A stretch of 64,000 bases of DNA from Mallotus nudiflorus (GCA_947683625.1 CANTUR010001076.1:558001-622000), one strand, 5' to 3'. Positions 13,478 to 25,132 are shown, counted from the stretch's first letter. Numbers and translations are program-made. The notes: generated from the sequence alone by a model not told the origin.

Positions 13478-15484
13478 GTTTAGGCTCAGGGCCTTAGAGA
13501 ACACACTAACCATTGTCACAAAGACATAGCGTGGAGATGAGGAGTCGCCACCCCGGGGTAATAACTGGGACAATTTGATTGGTAGTACTCGATTCTCTAA
13601 AAGAAAATTAGCACCACAACCAGGAGATTTTGGATATGGAATACTAACTTCTCTATGTCTCATATTCATTTAGAATAATTTTATAAATGATTATTTTATC
13701 CTCTAATTACATACAATTTTATTAAATCCTAATTAACATCCATCTATCCAAAAAAGCAACAAGTCAATAAAATTACAAGTTAAAAATGCACTCAAGATCG
13801 TGTTGTCCTCAAGTCTAAACCATGTTAATTTTATTAAAAAAAGTTAGCTAAATCTACATTTTATTTACAAGTGAAATAGAATAAACGTGGGCCTACATTT
13901 TATTAATTAATGAACCTAAATCTATTTTTTAGTCTTTCTAAGACATGGGCTTAAGTCTATTCAATTTTAAAGAAAAATTAAATTGGTGGGTCTAAGTCTA
14001 ACTTGGTTTCATTTTAAGTGGAATGTGGGCCTAGGTCTATTTATTTTAAAAGAAATGAAATTAAGTGGGTTGAGTTAAGTCTAAATAATTTTAATTAATT
14101 AAGCGGACCTAAAATCTAATTAATCAAATGGGCCTAAGTTGATTTTAATTATTTAAAAAACCTAAAAAAAATTTTAAGCCTATTTATAAGTGGGTTAGAC
14201 CTAAACGTGGGCTTGGGGCCCAAAAACATAAAAGCATAAAAAACAAGCCCAAAATAAATAAAACCCAAAAAATAGATCAAACAAACATTACAATGATTTT
14301 CTAACAAAATCCTAAATTAATTACATGCAAACCCTAATTTAAGATACTGCTACCATTGATTTTAATTGATTTTTTTACCTAATTAAACCTAATTACTAAT
14401 CAATTTTAAAATACAGAAATTTAAATCTTTCACTAGTCCCACTATTGGGGCTATTACAAACTACGTACAGAATTAAAATTAAATAATTATACACCCAGAA
14501 ATTAAAATAAATTACATAGGATACAAAAATGCAGAACAAAAATTAAAATCCTAAGAACTATTATTAAAACAGTACAGGTTCATCCATGGCATTCCATGGA
14601 TCTTCTGTTCAATTAAACACAGGCGGTTTCCTCTTCCTCAATCCATATACGGACATAAAAAAAAAGAAAACAAAAAAAAAGCAATCAAATTATTAGTGAA
14701 ATTAAATAATAAAATAATTAATAAAATGAATAAAAATCACAGAAGAGAAGAAAGAAAAAATGAATGTTGTGCATATGCCCTATTTTGACCCCTCAGATTA
14801 GGATTTTCACCATTGAAATCGACTTAGTGTTGATTTGATTATGGACTGAGACTAAAAATTGATCTATCGTCTTCCTCAAATGAACAACAAAAATTAGGGT
14901 TTTTTAAAGAACAAAAGAAATCAAAGCTTTTTTTTCCGTCTGTAAACAAATCCTCCAGCTAAAAAACCTCCCTTTGCACGCATGCAGACTCTACTTTTAA
15001 ATGTAAAGTCTGTGCATACTGAACTTCCTCCAAAGGAGGAACTAACCTATCTGATCAGGTCATATAGCATTTGTTTTTATTTCAAAAAAAATATCTTATG
15101 CATTTCTTTTTTAAAAAACCTTATCAGATAAAATTTGAATTTTTTAACCAATCAAAACACTGAAAAAATCAATAAAAATAAGGAAAAATACGAGAAAAAA
15201 ATAAAAAAATGGAATTATTGTGCATCGGTACTGTGCAATGCTAACCAACATTGTATAATGCTGATCGGCATTACACCAGTGCCGATCCTAAAATATTTTT
15301 TTAACTTTTAATTACCAAAAGACCCCTGAAAAAATGACTTATTTACAATCAAATTCTAAAATAATTATAATTTAGTCCCTAAAGTCCAGAAAATCAACAA
15401 CTAAGTTCAATTTTTGAATAAATTTCATCATAGGGGCTTATGTCGCAATTGTGCATAATTGCATCCCGAAATTGGGTGCTTACA
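13478..15484 (-). mobile_element. Tat-lineage element, 3' LTR
   Basis: About 2 kb here is colinear with 43994-45999 at clearly lower identity than the young chromovirus pair (scattered substitutions and small indels). It ends GGGTGCTTACA at 15484, followed by a polypurine tract, so in minus orientation this is the 3' LTR. Its outer end is cut by LTR E: the right-hand copy extends about 46 bp further to a TGGCAGGG start. It holds degenerate GGGCCTAAGTCTA repeats, and GGAGTCGCCACC near 13530. Confidence 0.88.
13880..14240. repeat. Degenerate GTGGGCCTAAGTCTA repeats in Tat LTR
   Basis: About eight diverged copies of TGGGCCTAAGTCTA recur every 40-60 bp, separated by A/T-rich TTTTAA-type spacers. 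The same array is in the other LTR at about 44400-44720, so it existed before insertion. Confidence 0.75.
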
Positions 15485-15497
15485 GTTGTCCCCCTTT
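15485..15497 (-). other. Tat polypurine tract
   Basis: The complement reads AAAGGGGGACAAC and abuts the LTR end at 15484. It would prime plus-strand synthesis, and it fixes the element's orientation as minus. Confidence 0.85.
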
Positions 15498-15662
15498 GTC
15501 ACTGTTTGCTTGACAAATTATGGCAAAACAATAGAAGCACACAATTTCAAAAGAAAGAAATTAGGACACTCAATTGTATCCTAAGTGACGAATTGATGCT
15601 CAAATTATTGAGCAAGGTGTAGTGTTTGATAAGTCGCACTATATTTCTTATGGAACGTCTAG
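15498..15662 (-). other. Tat 3' UTR, outer part
   Basis: Untranslated sequence. Its last 45 bases (CACTATATTTCTTATGGAACG) are the first visible unit of the minisatellite that resumes at 27079, beyond the inserted chromovirus. No gene is seen. Confidence 0.7.
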
Positions 15663-15667
15663 TGGAC
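15663..15667. repeat. Target-site duplication of the young chromovirus
   Basis: TGGAC here is repeated exactly at 27074-27078, on either side of the complete element. Confidence 0.95.
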
Positions 15668-16327
15668 TGTCACGACCCAAAACAGGGGCCATGACCGGCG
15701 CTAGGGAACGGGAATTCTTTCGAATCCGGAACCCGTAGCAAGCCTAAAAATAAAATAAAGCATGCCACAATAACAATAAAAATATAATATGCAGCGGAAA
15801 TAAAAATCATAATATCATAATATTATCCATATCAACTGGATATAAATAAAAATCTCATCTCATACATAAAATCTCTTTAATACAAATCCAGTTCAATATA
15901 ATACATCTCTTTAAAATAAAGTACATAAAATCCCATACTTTAATTCACAACTACTGCAGTGTCTAGATAAAATAAATAAGACTCAAGTAGACAATTTACA
16001 TAAAGAAGCCGGGGCGGAAGAAATCCGGCGTATCGACCTGCTACTGAGGTCTGAGGAAGTTGACTCTCCTGGAAAATAGTCAACGGAGGGGAGTCAGACC
16101 TCACTGAGTGAATTACTATAATATATATACATACACACTAAGTGATAATGCATACAGTCAACAGTATATATATAATATGTATATATACAGGCAATAACAC
16201 ACAGATGCAATAAAGTCATTTTTATATATTTATCTGAAAATCATCTTTTATGAAGGATTACATAGAACCCTAGAATATCGCAACCTCAGAAAATAGTGTT
16301 AAACAACACTCTGGCCATACAGTAGAC

Positions 16328-16419
16328 TGGCCCCGAGACACTAAGTCAACCGAGCTCCAGCAGTCTGACTGCCAGTGTGATTGGCCCCGAGACACTTGGT
16401 CAACCGAGCTCCAGCAATC
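16328..16419. repeat. Two-copy 54-bp direct repeat in the LTR
   Basis: Units starting at 16328 and 16382 share about 35 of 38 bases (TGGCCCCGAGACACT, then CAACCGAGCTCCAGCA). Every LTR copy in the window that covers this site has both units, so it is ancestral. Function unknown; position upstream of gag would suit a regulatory or structural role. Confidence 0.85.
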
Positions 16420-16505
16420 ACACCCAAACCACATCTCACACATATCAATAATCATAATCAAATCAATATCCACAAATAAGTTAGTATATAGCCTAAAACT
16501 ATAGG

Positions 16506-16544
16506 CGTACCGGTACGTACTCGGTCCTAGTGCTGCCCACTAGG
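16506..16544. repeat. Palindrome plus hairpin in the LTR
   Basis: CGTACCGGTACG (16506-16517) is a perfect 12-bp palindrome. It is followed by CCTAGTG-CTGCC-CACTAGG (16526-16544), a 7-bp stem with a 5-base loop. Most LTR copies keep the hairpin with few changes. Confidence 0.75.
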
Positions 16545-18339
16545 TAGCACGTTCTATTGATATCCTTCATTAATAAATAATAAAACATTCATTCACAAAT
16601 ACATGATGCATGAATTTAAATAAATCAACAATATAAACCATATATATACTGGAAATATACCAAACATAAACCAGGTATATTTTGAGTATATATATGTCAA
16701 ATAAATCCAATCAAATCATGAATTAAACTAAAAATATATAAAAAAAAACATTTTAAATATATTTTATTTACAAAACATGTATATAATTTATTATATACCA
16801 AAAATATATCAAAAATATACTTGAATATGAATCACATTATTTATGCATATTCAGTCAAAATAAAACATGCATTTTTCTAAATCATGCATCCTAAGCATAT
16901 ATATATAATATAGTAACTCACCTAATGCGCTCCACGAGACAGGTCCGACGGGCCTGGTCCACTAGCCCTCGGTCTCGGTGCAACTAAACAAGCAATAAAT
17001 AATCGACATTAGAATAAACCTAACAGAAATCCTAGAATTCAATCTAGAGTATTAAAATACGGAAACAGAATTAGGGTTCGACTGGATATCACGTTTTACG
17101 AGAATTCTACCGAAAATCCGGCAGAACCTCCCCTGTAAAACGGACATCTCTCTACTCAAAAGAGTAGAGCCGACCCTGCAAAGAAACACACTTCGAAAAA
17201 CGAGCTCAACACAATCAAAATCCCACGGTCGGACTCCAGACTACCGATCGGGATCCACAACACAGAACAATATTCCAGATATACCGAAAATATCCTTAAA
17301 TCACAGAAATACATTTCATACATAGAAATTACATAATTGACCTTGAAACACTATAAAAACCGATTAAAACTCATTTTATTAGAAAAACCGTATATTATAT
17401 ATATGATTGAAAATAATTCCCGAAAAATAGTTTTAATTAGTTAAAAATACTAAATAATTTGTAGAAATCATTTTTATACCTTAAATAAATATTAAAACCA
17501 ATTAAATTACATTTTTAGACAATTTAGGGTAAAATTACCAAAATACCCCTATATATATAAATATACCTAAATTACTTCAAAAATTCACCAAAAATCATAC
17601 AATTACCCAAAATTAATTTTCTCAACATATTTATCAATAATATCAATATTTAAACTCAATTAACCAATTAAATTCAAATAAAAACACAATTAACCTAATT
17701 TTCCAAAATTCCATAAACTTCAATAATTCAAAATAAATACTTAGAAATTCATAAAAATTCCAAATAAATTCCTATAATTCATTTCAACACCCAATTTAAC
17801 CATAAACTCCAATTTCATAATTTAAATAATTAATTTCCGAAAATTAGAAAATAATATTAAAATATTCAAAAATACCCAAAAATCCAAAAAATCTCCAAAA
17901 ATTCTACAAAAATTCATACATGTAGATTAAGCTACTAGGAACAACATTTGTGAAGGAAGTTTCCATGAATCAATCAAGAACAATTCGAAAAAAATCGAAA
18001 ACCCTAATAGGCCGAATTTGACAAATCGAAAACTAAGCAATTCTAGACCATTTTAGCTCAAACCAAAGCTAGAATAACACTCACCGGAGCTCAAGGAGAA
18101 GAAAGAGACCGGCAGTGTCGAAAACGGTGGCCGGAGGAGGGAGAAACGGTGGTAGCTCGACTTTCGGCCTCTAAAGCTAATTCCGGCCAAAACTCGTCGG
18201 GAAAGGGGCTGCTGGTGGCGGGGAACGGCTGGAGACGGAGGTGGCTCACCGAGAGGCACACCGACGGTGAAGGAACGGCAGTTGCAGCGGTGAGGGATGG
18301 TGGTCGGGCGTCGGGCGTGGGAAAGAAGAAGGAGAAGGA

Positions 18340-18430
18340 GTCGGGGGCAAATGTGTAATTTGGCAAACTTTTGTGATTTTTGATGTATATATGTATATAT
18401 ATATATATATTATACTATATATTAAAATAA
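18340..18430 (-). promoter_or_regulatory. Candidate LTR promoter
   Basis: In coding orientation a long TATATATA run is followed within about 50 bases by a CT-rich stretch (CCTTCTCCTTCTTC) and then a GC-rich block to about 18090. This is the arrangement expected around a plant transcription start. No start site can be read from sequence alone, and the TATA run could simply be low-complexity DNA. Equivalent sequence exists in D, E, H, J, K and L. Confidence 0.4.
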
Positions 18431-18669
18431 TATTAAATTACACACATCAAATATACACCACACACATAAAAATATTAATATTTTAATAATTTTTACCAAA
18501 TAAAATTAATTAAATAACAATTAAAACAATTAAATACTTAATAAAATATTAGGGAATAATAAACCCTAATTAAATAAATATACACACACCGACTTTATTT
18601 AATAATTTAAAAATATGTATGAGTTCATGCAAACCCGTAAATACATTTAAAATAATTAATAATACATTG

Positions 18670-18721
18670 TTTACGTGGAAATTTCCCCGAAAATGAAAGT
18701 CCCGGGAAAATTTTACGTAAA
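18670..18721. repeat. Inverted repeat in U3
   Basis: Arms TTTACGTGGAAATTTCCC (18670-18687) and GGGAAAATTTTACGTAAA (18704-18721) are near-perfect inverted repeats around a 16-base spacer. All LTRs that reach this region have it (D, E, H, J, K, L). Confidence 0.8.
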
Positions 18722-18864
18722 ACACTGTATATAAAACACAGTAATTAAAATAGGTTTAAAATACATATCAACTCATAAAAATATCGTATATATACATATT
18801 CAAAATTATTAATACTGCATATCCCGATACAGTGTAAAAACATGTAAAAACACGGGATATTACA

Positions 18865-18877
18865 GTCTTCCCCCCTT
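18865..18877 (-). other. Polypurine tract of the young chromovirus
   Basis: The complement reads AAGGGGGGAAGAC, directly inside the 3' LTR. The polyprotein stop is 36 bases away. Confidence 0.92.
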
Positions 18878-18912
18878 ACAGGAATTCGTCCCCGAATTCT
18901 AAAAAGAAAAGA

Positions 18913-20349
18913 TCAAGAAGGAAAGAGATACGGGTAAGAAGCTCGCATCTCAGCTTCAGTCTCCCACGTATGCTCTTCAACTCTGTCACTACGCCACAAA
19001 ACCTTGACCATCGGAATCTGCTTCGATCGCAACTGTCGAACTTGAAAATCAACGATCGCCACAGGTTCTTCCACAAACGTCAAATCTTCACTCACTTCTA
19101 CACTGTCGGGCTGCAACACGTGTGAAGGATCTGAGATATACTTCCTCAACATCGAGATATGAAATACTGGATGCACCTGTGACATACTCGGAGGCAAATC
19201 CAACCGATATGCAACAGTGCCAACTCTCTCCAGAATCTCAAACGGTCCAATATATCTCGGTGTTAACTTACCCTTCCTGCCAAATCTCATTACACCCTTC
19301 ATCGGAGATACTTTCAGAAAAATGAAATCTCCAACCTGAAACTCCACATCTCTGCGCCTAGGATCCGCATAACTCTTCTGTCTACTAACTGCGGTCTCTA
19401 ATCTACGCTTGATCACGGCGACTTTCTCTGCAGCATCCTGAACCATCTCTGGTCCAGTCAAAGCTCTCTCACCAATCTCATCCCAACTCAACGGGGATCT
19501 ACACTTCCTTCCATACAACGCCTCATATGGTGCCATGCCAATACTGCTATGGTAGCTGTTATTATATGCAAACTCAACAAGCGATAAATGATCATCCCAG
19601 CTACCTCCCAAATCCAAGACACACATCCTCAACATATCTTCCAGTGTCTGGATCGTCCTCTCAGACTGACCATCTGTCTGAGGATGAAAAGCAGTACTGA
19701 AATCCAACCTAGTGCCCATCGCTTCCTGCAACTTCTGCCAAAAACGAGAAGTAAACACCGAACCTCTATCTGACACAATGGACACAGGTACTCCATGAAG
19801 GCACACAATATTCTTCACATACAACTTCGCCAATCTAGCAACTGAATATGTGGCTTTCACAGGCAAGAAATGTGCAGACTTCGTCAATCTGTCTACAATC
19901 ACCCAGATGGAATCGTATCCATCCTTCGAACGAGGTAAACCGACCACAAAATCCATAGCTATCCTTTCCCACTTCCACTCGGGAATAGGAAGAGGCTGAA
20001 GCTTCCCAGAAGGCTTCTGATGTTCGGCTTTCACTTGCTGACACGTCAAGCACTTAGCAACATAATCAGCAACATCCTTCTTCAATCCATCCCACCAGTA
20101 TAGATCTCTGATACTATGGTACATCTTAGTAACACCTGGATGAATGCTGTAGGCTGTAGAATGTGCTTCCTCTAAGATCTCTTCTCTCAAATCATCCACA
20201 TCAGGAACACACAATCTACCACTGATCCACAACACACCATCATCATCGAGTGTGAAATCAGTGAACTTCCCTGCTCTGACATTCTCTGCAAGCTCTTCTA
20301 GAATAGGATCTCGGCTCTGAGCTGCTTTAATCCTATCCCTCAGTACAGA
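18913..20349 (-). pseudogene. Chromovirus integrase and chromodomain-like segment
   Basis: This is the C-terminal third of the Gag-Pol frame, open for about 479 codons up to the TGA at 18913-18915. The integrase has an HHCC zinc domain (the HPGVTKMYH...CLTCQQ stretch, about 20140-20040) and the catalytic D, D, E in MDFVVGLP, SDRGSVF and DGQSERTIQ. The GPY/F-type region (RYIGPFEIL) follows, then a C-terminal chromodomain-like segment (VKVLWRS...EEHTWE). Integrase would insert the cDNA, and the chromodomain tail is thought in this lineage to steer insertion towards heterochromatin. It is cut off from RT/RNase H by an in-frame TGA at 20350-20352, so it is not expressed as part of an intact polyprotein. 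Confidence 0.92.
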
Positions 20350-22521
20350 TCATACTTTAAACTGAGCTAACAGTCCACCTGATCTACTGATCTTCATCAT
20401 CAGACCTTGATCCACCATCAGATGCAACTCTTGGATCAATGATCTCCTCTCAACACTGATGTGAGCAAGACTACCTGAGGACTTCCTACTCAAGGCATCT
20501 GCTACCACATTAGCTTTACCCGGATGGTAAAGAATCTCGCAATCATAATCCTTCAACAATTCCAACCATCTTCTCTGCCTCAAATTCAAATCTCGCTGCT
20601 GAAAAATGTACTTAAGGCTCTTGTGATCAGTAAATATCTCACAAGTCACCCCGTACAAATAATGTCTCCAAATCTTCAAAGCAAAGATCACTGCAGCCAT
20701 CTCCAGATCATGTGTGGGATAGTTCTGCTCATGCTTCTTCAACTGCCTCGAAGCATAGGCTATCACCCTTCCATTCTGCATCAACACACAACCAAGACCA
20801 ATTCTAGAGGCATCACAGTAAACTGTGAACTTATCCACACTATTAGGCAAAGCTAATACTGGCACTGTGGTCAACTTCTCCTTCAACAACTGAAAACTAT
20901 TCTCACAAGCTTCTGACCACTCGAATCTAACATTCTTCTGAGTCAAGCGAGTCATAGGGGCTGCAATCCTGGAAAAATCCTGCACAAACCGCCTATAATA
21001 CCCGGCTAAACCCAGAAAACTCCGAATCTCAGTAACTGAAGTAGGTCTAGGCCACTCAGATACTGCCTCAACCTTCTGTGGATCAACCTGAATACCTTCT
21101 TTAGACACTACGTGTCCAAGAAAAGAAACACTCTCCATCCAGAAATCACACTTCGAGAATTTAGCATAAAGCTGATGATCTCTCAGTGTCTGTAGTACAA
21201 TCCTCAAATGATATACGTGCTCTTCCATACTCCTCGAATATACTAGTATATCATCAATGAAGACTACCACAAACTGATCCACATACGGTCTGAATACTCG
21301 GTTCATCAGATCCATAAAAGCTGCTGGTGCATTAGTCAAACCAAAAGACATCACCAGAAACTCATAATGACCATATCGAGTGCGGAACGCTGTCTTAGGA
21401 ATATCAGCTTCACTAATCCGCAGCTGATGATAACCCGACCTCAAGTCGACCTTAGAAAAGAACTGTGCACCTTGTAGCTGATCAAACAAATCATCTATCC
21501 TCGGGAGAGGATACTTGTTCTTCACTGTCACCTTATTCAACTCTCTGTAGTCAGTGCACAGTCTCAGGGTACCATCCTTCTTCTTCACAAACAAGACTGG
21601 TGCACCCCAAGGGGAAACACTAGGTCTGATAAAACCTTTCTCCAACAACTCTTGCAACTGCTCCTTTAACTCTCTCAACTCTGCAGGAGCCATACGATAG
21701 GGTGGCATAGATATAGGAGTAGTACCTGGAACCACATCTATACAGAACTCAATCTCTCTATGAGGTGGTAACCCTGGCAACTCCTCGGGAAAAACATCAG
21801 GAAACTCACAAGCAACCGGAACATCTGTGAGTGACAACTTCTCCACTGACGTATCCCTGACCAATGCCAAAAACCCCTGACAACCTTTCCTCAACAACTT
21901 CCTAGCTGATATAGCAGAAATAAGATTCTGAGGTGCTGAACTCCTATCACCAACAAACTTAAATTCTACTTCACTAGGAATTCTGAAAATCACCTCCTTA
22001 TTCCTGCAATCTACCACGACAAAGTGCTGAGATAACCAATCCATTCCCAAAATAACATCGAACTCCATCACATCCAACAAAATCAAATCAGCGGGTAATT
22101 CTCTATCTCCCACGAGAACTGGACAACCAGAAAGAATAATATCGGTGTCCAAGGAATCACTCAGAGGAGTGGCAACAGACAAAGGAAAAGCCATCCTCGA
22201 AGCTTGCCAACAAGATTTAGAAGCAAAAATAGGAGAAACAAACGAATGCGTGGCACCCGGATCAAACAAAACCAAAGCATCCAGGTAACAAACAGAAAGA
22301 ATACCTGCCACGACTGCATTAGATGCCTGAGCATCCTGCTGAGTCAGATGGAAGACTCTGGCCTGACCTCGACCTCCCTGCTGACTGGTAGAAGCCTGGC
22401 CAACACCTCTGGCACCTCCTCTAGTACCTCTACCACGACTTTGCTGTGGAACAAACTGAGTAGAACTCTGATGCTGGGCTGGTGGCAACTGAAATGGCAC
22501 GGGTGCTGCACTAGCAATCGA
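20350..22521 (-). pseudogene. Chromovirus protease-reverse transcriptase-RNase H segment
   Basis: This is the longest open part of the element. It begins after the TAG at 22522 and runs to the TGA at 20350. The aspartic protease has its FDPGATHSFVS site near 22260. Reverse transcriptase shows LPRIDDLFDQL, the SKVDLRSGYHQ block and the YxDD-equivalent FIDDIL near 21258. RNase H begins VYCDASRIGLG near 20825 and includes TDHKSLKYIF. All expected catalytic motifs are present, so this segment could fold if translated. Stops on both sides mean full-length Gag-Pol is not made without suppression. Confidence 0.92.
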
Positions 22522-23664
22522 CTACTGGGGGAATCGCGGAATCTGCTGCTGCTGATACCCAGAATAAGGACACGATCTGGCAAAATGTCCTGTCTGTCCG
22601 CATCTGAAACATGTCAGTGGTGTCAGATAACACGGTCCCTGATGGACTATACCACACGTCTGACAAACATTGGCCGCTGATCCAGAACTACGACCACTGC
22701 TGCTGCTCGAAGCACCTGATCCAAATCTGAACGATCTACGCTGACCTCCACGGCCATGTCTACTGCTCTGATGCACTCACTGCTGCTGTCTCTGACTCTG
22801 CTGAGTCGAACCTCGCTGCTGACTACTCGAACCAACATGAAAACTCGAATACGGAGTAGCCTGCGATCCACTCGACTGAACTCCCAACTGGTAATAATCA
22901 GGCATCGCTCCCTGCCTAACTAATCTCAGCTCAATCTCCTTAGCTAGCTCAATCACAGACTCTAGAGTAAGACCTGCTATAGGCATACCAGCAAAAGCAG
23001 AACCCAAACCAGTAACATAGGTAGTAACAACGAAATACTGATCTCGCATCAGATCCTCAGCATATCTACCCAGACGAAGAAACTCTCGGGTATACTCCTC
23101 TACTGATCGATCTCCACGAGAAATACTGGTCAAACGAAGACGATAGCTCAAACGAAGAGGCTCTGGACAAAATCTCCTCATGAATCGCTCTCGAAACTGA
23201 GCCCATGTCATCGTCATCATATAAGGCTGGATCATCTGAATGAACCAATCCAAGGCTGGTCCCTCAACAGACAACTCAACGATCATGATCCTCTGGTACT
23301 CGGTATGAGCAGTCCGAGTCCTAGTCTCAATCGCATGCAGAAAATCTAAAGGATCAGAAGTACCATCAAAAGCAATCCTGCCAACTCTGGCATAGAACAA
23401 AGCTGCCTCAGGGTCAGACATACCCTGCTGATAGGCAGGCTGAAAAGGCTGAACAACTGGAGGAACAGGAACATCAAACTCAGGCTCAACAGGCTCCTCG
23501 TCCTGTAACTCTCTTTGCCTACGGCGACCTGCCGATCCTCAAGGTCTACCTCTGCCACGACCTCTACGCCTAACTGGCGGCTCAGGAGGTAAAACCTCGT
23601 CCTGAAAAGACTCATCATCCTCGGCCTCAACGACCGGTGGAGCGACACGCGCTCGCCTCCTCAT
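22522..23664 (-). pseudogene. Chromovirus Gag
   Basis: Gag starts at the ATG at 23664, two bases after a strong splice-acceptor-like CTTTTCAG. It has an acidic/Arg-Gly-rich N-terminus, the Retrotrans_gag region (about residues 80-235, with LDWFIQM and FRERFMRRF), a Gln/Ser-rich linker and a CCHC knuckle CFRCGQTGHFARSC. Gag would form the virus-like particle and bind RNA. Premature stops stand at 23539-23541 (TGA), 22777-22779 (TGA) and 22522-22524 (TAG). Each sits where another copy has CGA or CAG. Reading frame is otherwise continuous with pol, so this lineage makes a single Gag-Pol polyprotein. Confidence 0.92.
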
Positions 23665-23665
23665 T

Positions 23666-25132
23666 CTGAAAAGACAAACGGAAAGATTCAGACAAAACAG
23701 ACAACGGAGGAATAACGCTGAAAACTACAGCAAGGAATACTCATCAAGACATACTCGAACCTAATACACTGCAGTAGTCCAACAGAAAACACAACTTTAA
23801 AACTAGGGCCACAACTCACATAACTAAGCCCTGACACAGAACTCCACTCTGAAACGAACTTCGCTCTGATACCAACTTTGTCACGACCTAAAACAGGGGC
23901 CATGACCGGCGCTAGGGAACGGGAATTCTTTCGAATCCGGAACCCGTAGCAAGCCTAAAAATAAAATAAAGCATGCCACAATAACAATAAAAATATAATA
24001 TGCAGCGGAAATAAAAATCATAATATCATAATATTATCCATATCAACTGGATATAAATAAAAATCTCATCTCATACATAAAATCTCTTTAATACAAATCC
24101 AATTCAATATAATACATCTCTTTAAAATAAAGTACATAAAATCCCATACTTTAATTCACAACTACTGCAGTGTCTAGATAAAATAAATAAGACTCAAGTA
24201 GACAATTTACATAAAGAAGCCGGGGCGGAAGAAATCCGGCGTATCGACCTGCTACTGAGGTCTGAGGAAGTTGACTCTCCTGGAAAATAGTCAACGGAGG
24301 GGAGTCAGACCTCACTGAGTGAATTACTATAATATATATACATACACACTAAGTGATAATGCATACAGTCAACAGTATATATATAATATGTATATATACA
24401 GGCAATAACACACAGATGCAATAAAGTCATTTTTATATATTTATCTGAAAATCATCTTTTATGAAGGATTACATAGAACCCTAGAATATCGCAACCTCAG
24501 AAAATAGTGTTAAACAACACTCTGGCCATACAGTAGACTGGCCCCGAGACACTAAGTCAACCGAGCTCCAGCAGTCTGACTGCCAGTGTGATTGGCCCCG
24601 AGACACTTGGTCAACCGAGCTCCAGCAATCACACCCAAACCACATCTCACACATATCAATAATCATAATCAAATCAATATCCACAAATAAGTTAGTATAT
24701 AGCCTAAAACTATAGGCGTACCGGTACGTACTCGGTCCTAGTGCTGCCCACTAGGTAGCACGTTCTATTGATATCCTTCATTAATAAATAATAAAACATT
24801 CATTCACAAATACATGATGCATGAATTTAAATAAATCAACAATATAAACCATATATATACTGGAAATATACCAAACATAAACCAGGTATATTTTGAGTAT
24901 ATATATGTCAAATAAATCCAATCAAATCATGAATTAAACTAAAAATATATAAAAAAAAACATTTTAAATATATTTTATTTACAAAACATGTATATAATTT
25001 ATTATATACCAAAAATATATCAAAAATATACTTGAATATGAATCACATTATTTATGCATATTCAGTCAAAATAAAACATGCATTTTTCTAAATCATGCAT
25101 CCTAAGCATATATATATAATATAGTAACTCAC
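23666..25132 (-). other. Candidate leader intron of the chromovirus
   Basis: On the minus strand ATTAG|GTGAGT lies at 25137-25127 within the 5' LTR, and a pyrimidine-rich TTTGTCTTTTCAG ends at 23666, two bases before the gag ATG. Splicing would remove the end of the LTR, the primer site and the leader (1,467 nt). The same pair is seen in E (10069-11577) and K (59109-60614). This is inference from splice-site consensus only. Confidence 0.45.
23863..23874 (-). other. Primer binding site, initiator-Met tRNA
   Basis: The complement reads TGGTATCAGAGC, four bases from the 5' LTR end. Confidence 0.93.

Larger units (their letters stand above)
15668..18864 (-). mobile_element. 3' LTR of the young chromovirus (LTR G)
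   Basis: 3,197 bp, TGTCACGACCC...GGGATATTACA. Both LTRs of this element lack about 48 bp present in the others between two ACAG tetramers (here 16318-16321 region, CATACAGTAGACTGG), so the deletion predates insertion. Confidence 0.95.

Noticed and set aside
13525..13545. GGAGTCGCCACC in the Tat LTR as a primer binding site
   Set aside because: It lies inside both LTRs, not at the junction with internal sequence; a better candidate is at 43928-43945.
18053..18366. Open frames in the GC-rich LTR block (also 26264-26577, 6395-6637, 12719-12925, 53528-53822, 61832-62029)
   Set aside because: They are low-complexity Ser/Pro/Arg translations, differ in length and frame between LTR copies, and lie in probable 5' UTR.
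20524..20856. Open frame of about 110 codons on the + strand opposite RNase H
   Set aside because: Antisense shadow of conserved pol sequence with no matching domain or regulatory signals.
22204..22680. Open frame of about 158 codons on the + strand opposite Gag/protease (also 8607-8891 and 57675-57959)
   Set aside because: It is the complement of conserved gag-pol codons; its similarity between copies comes from pol, and no known domain appears.
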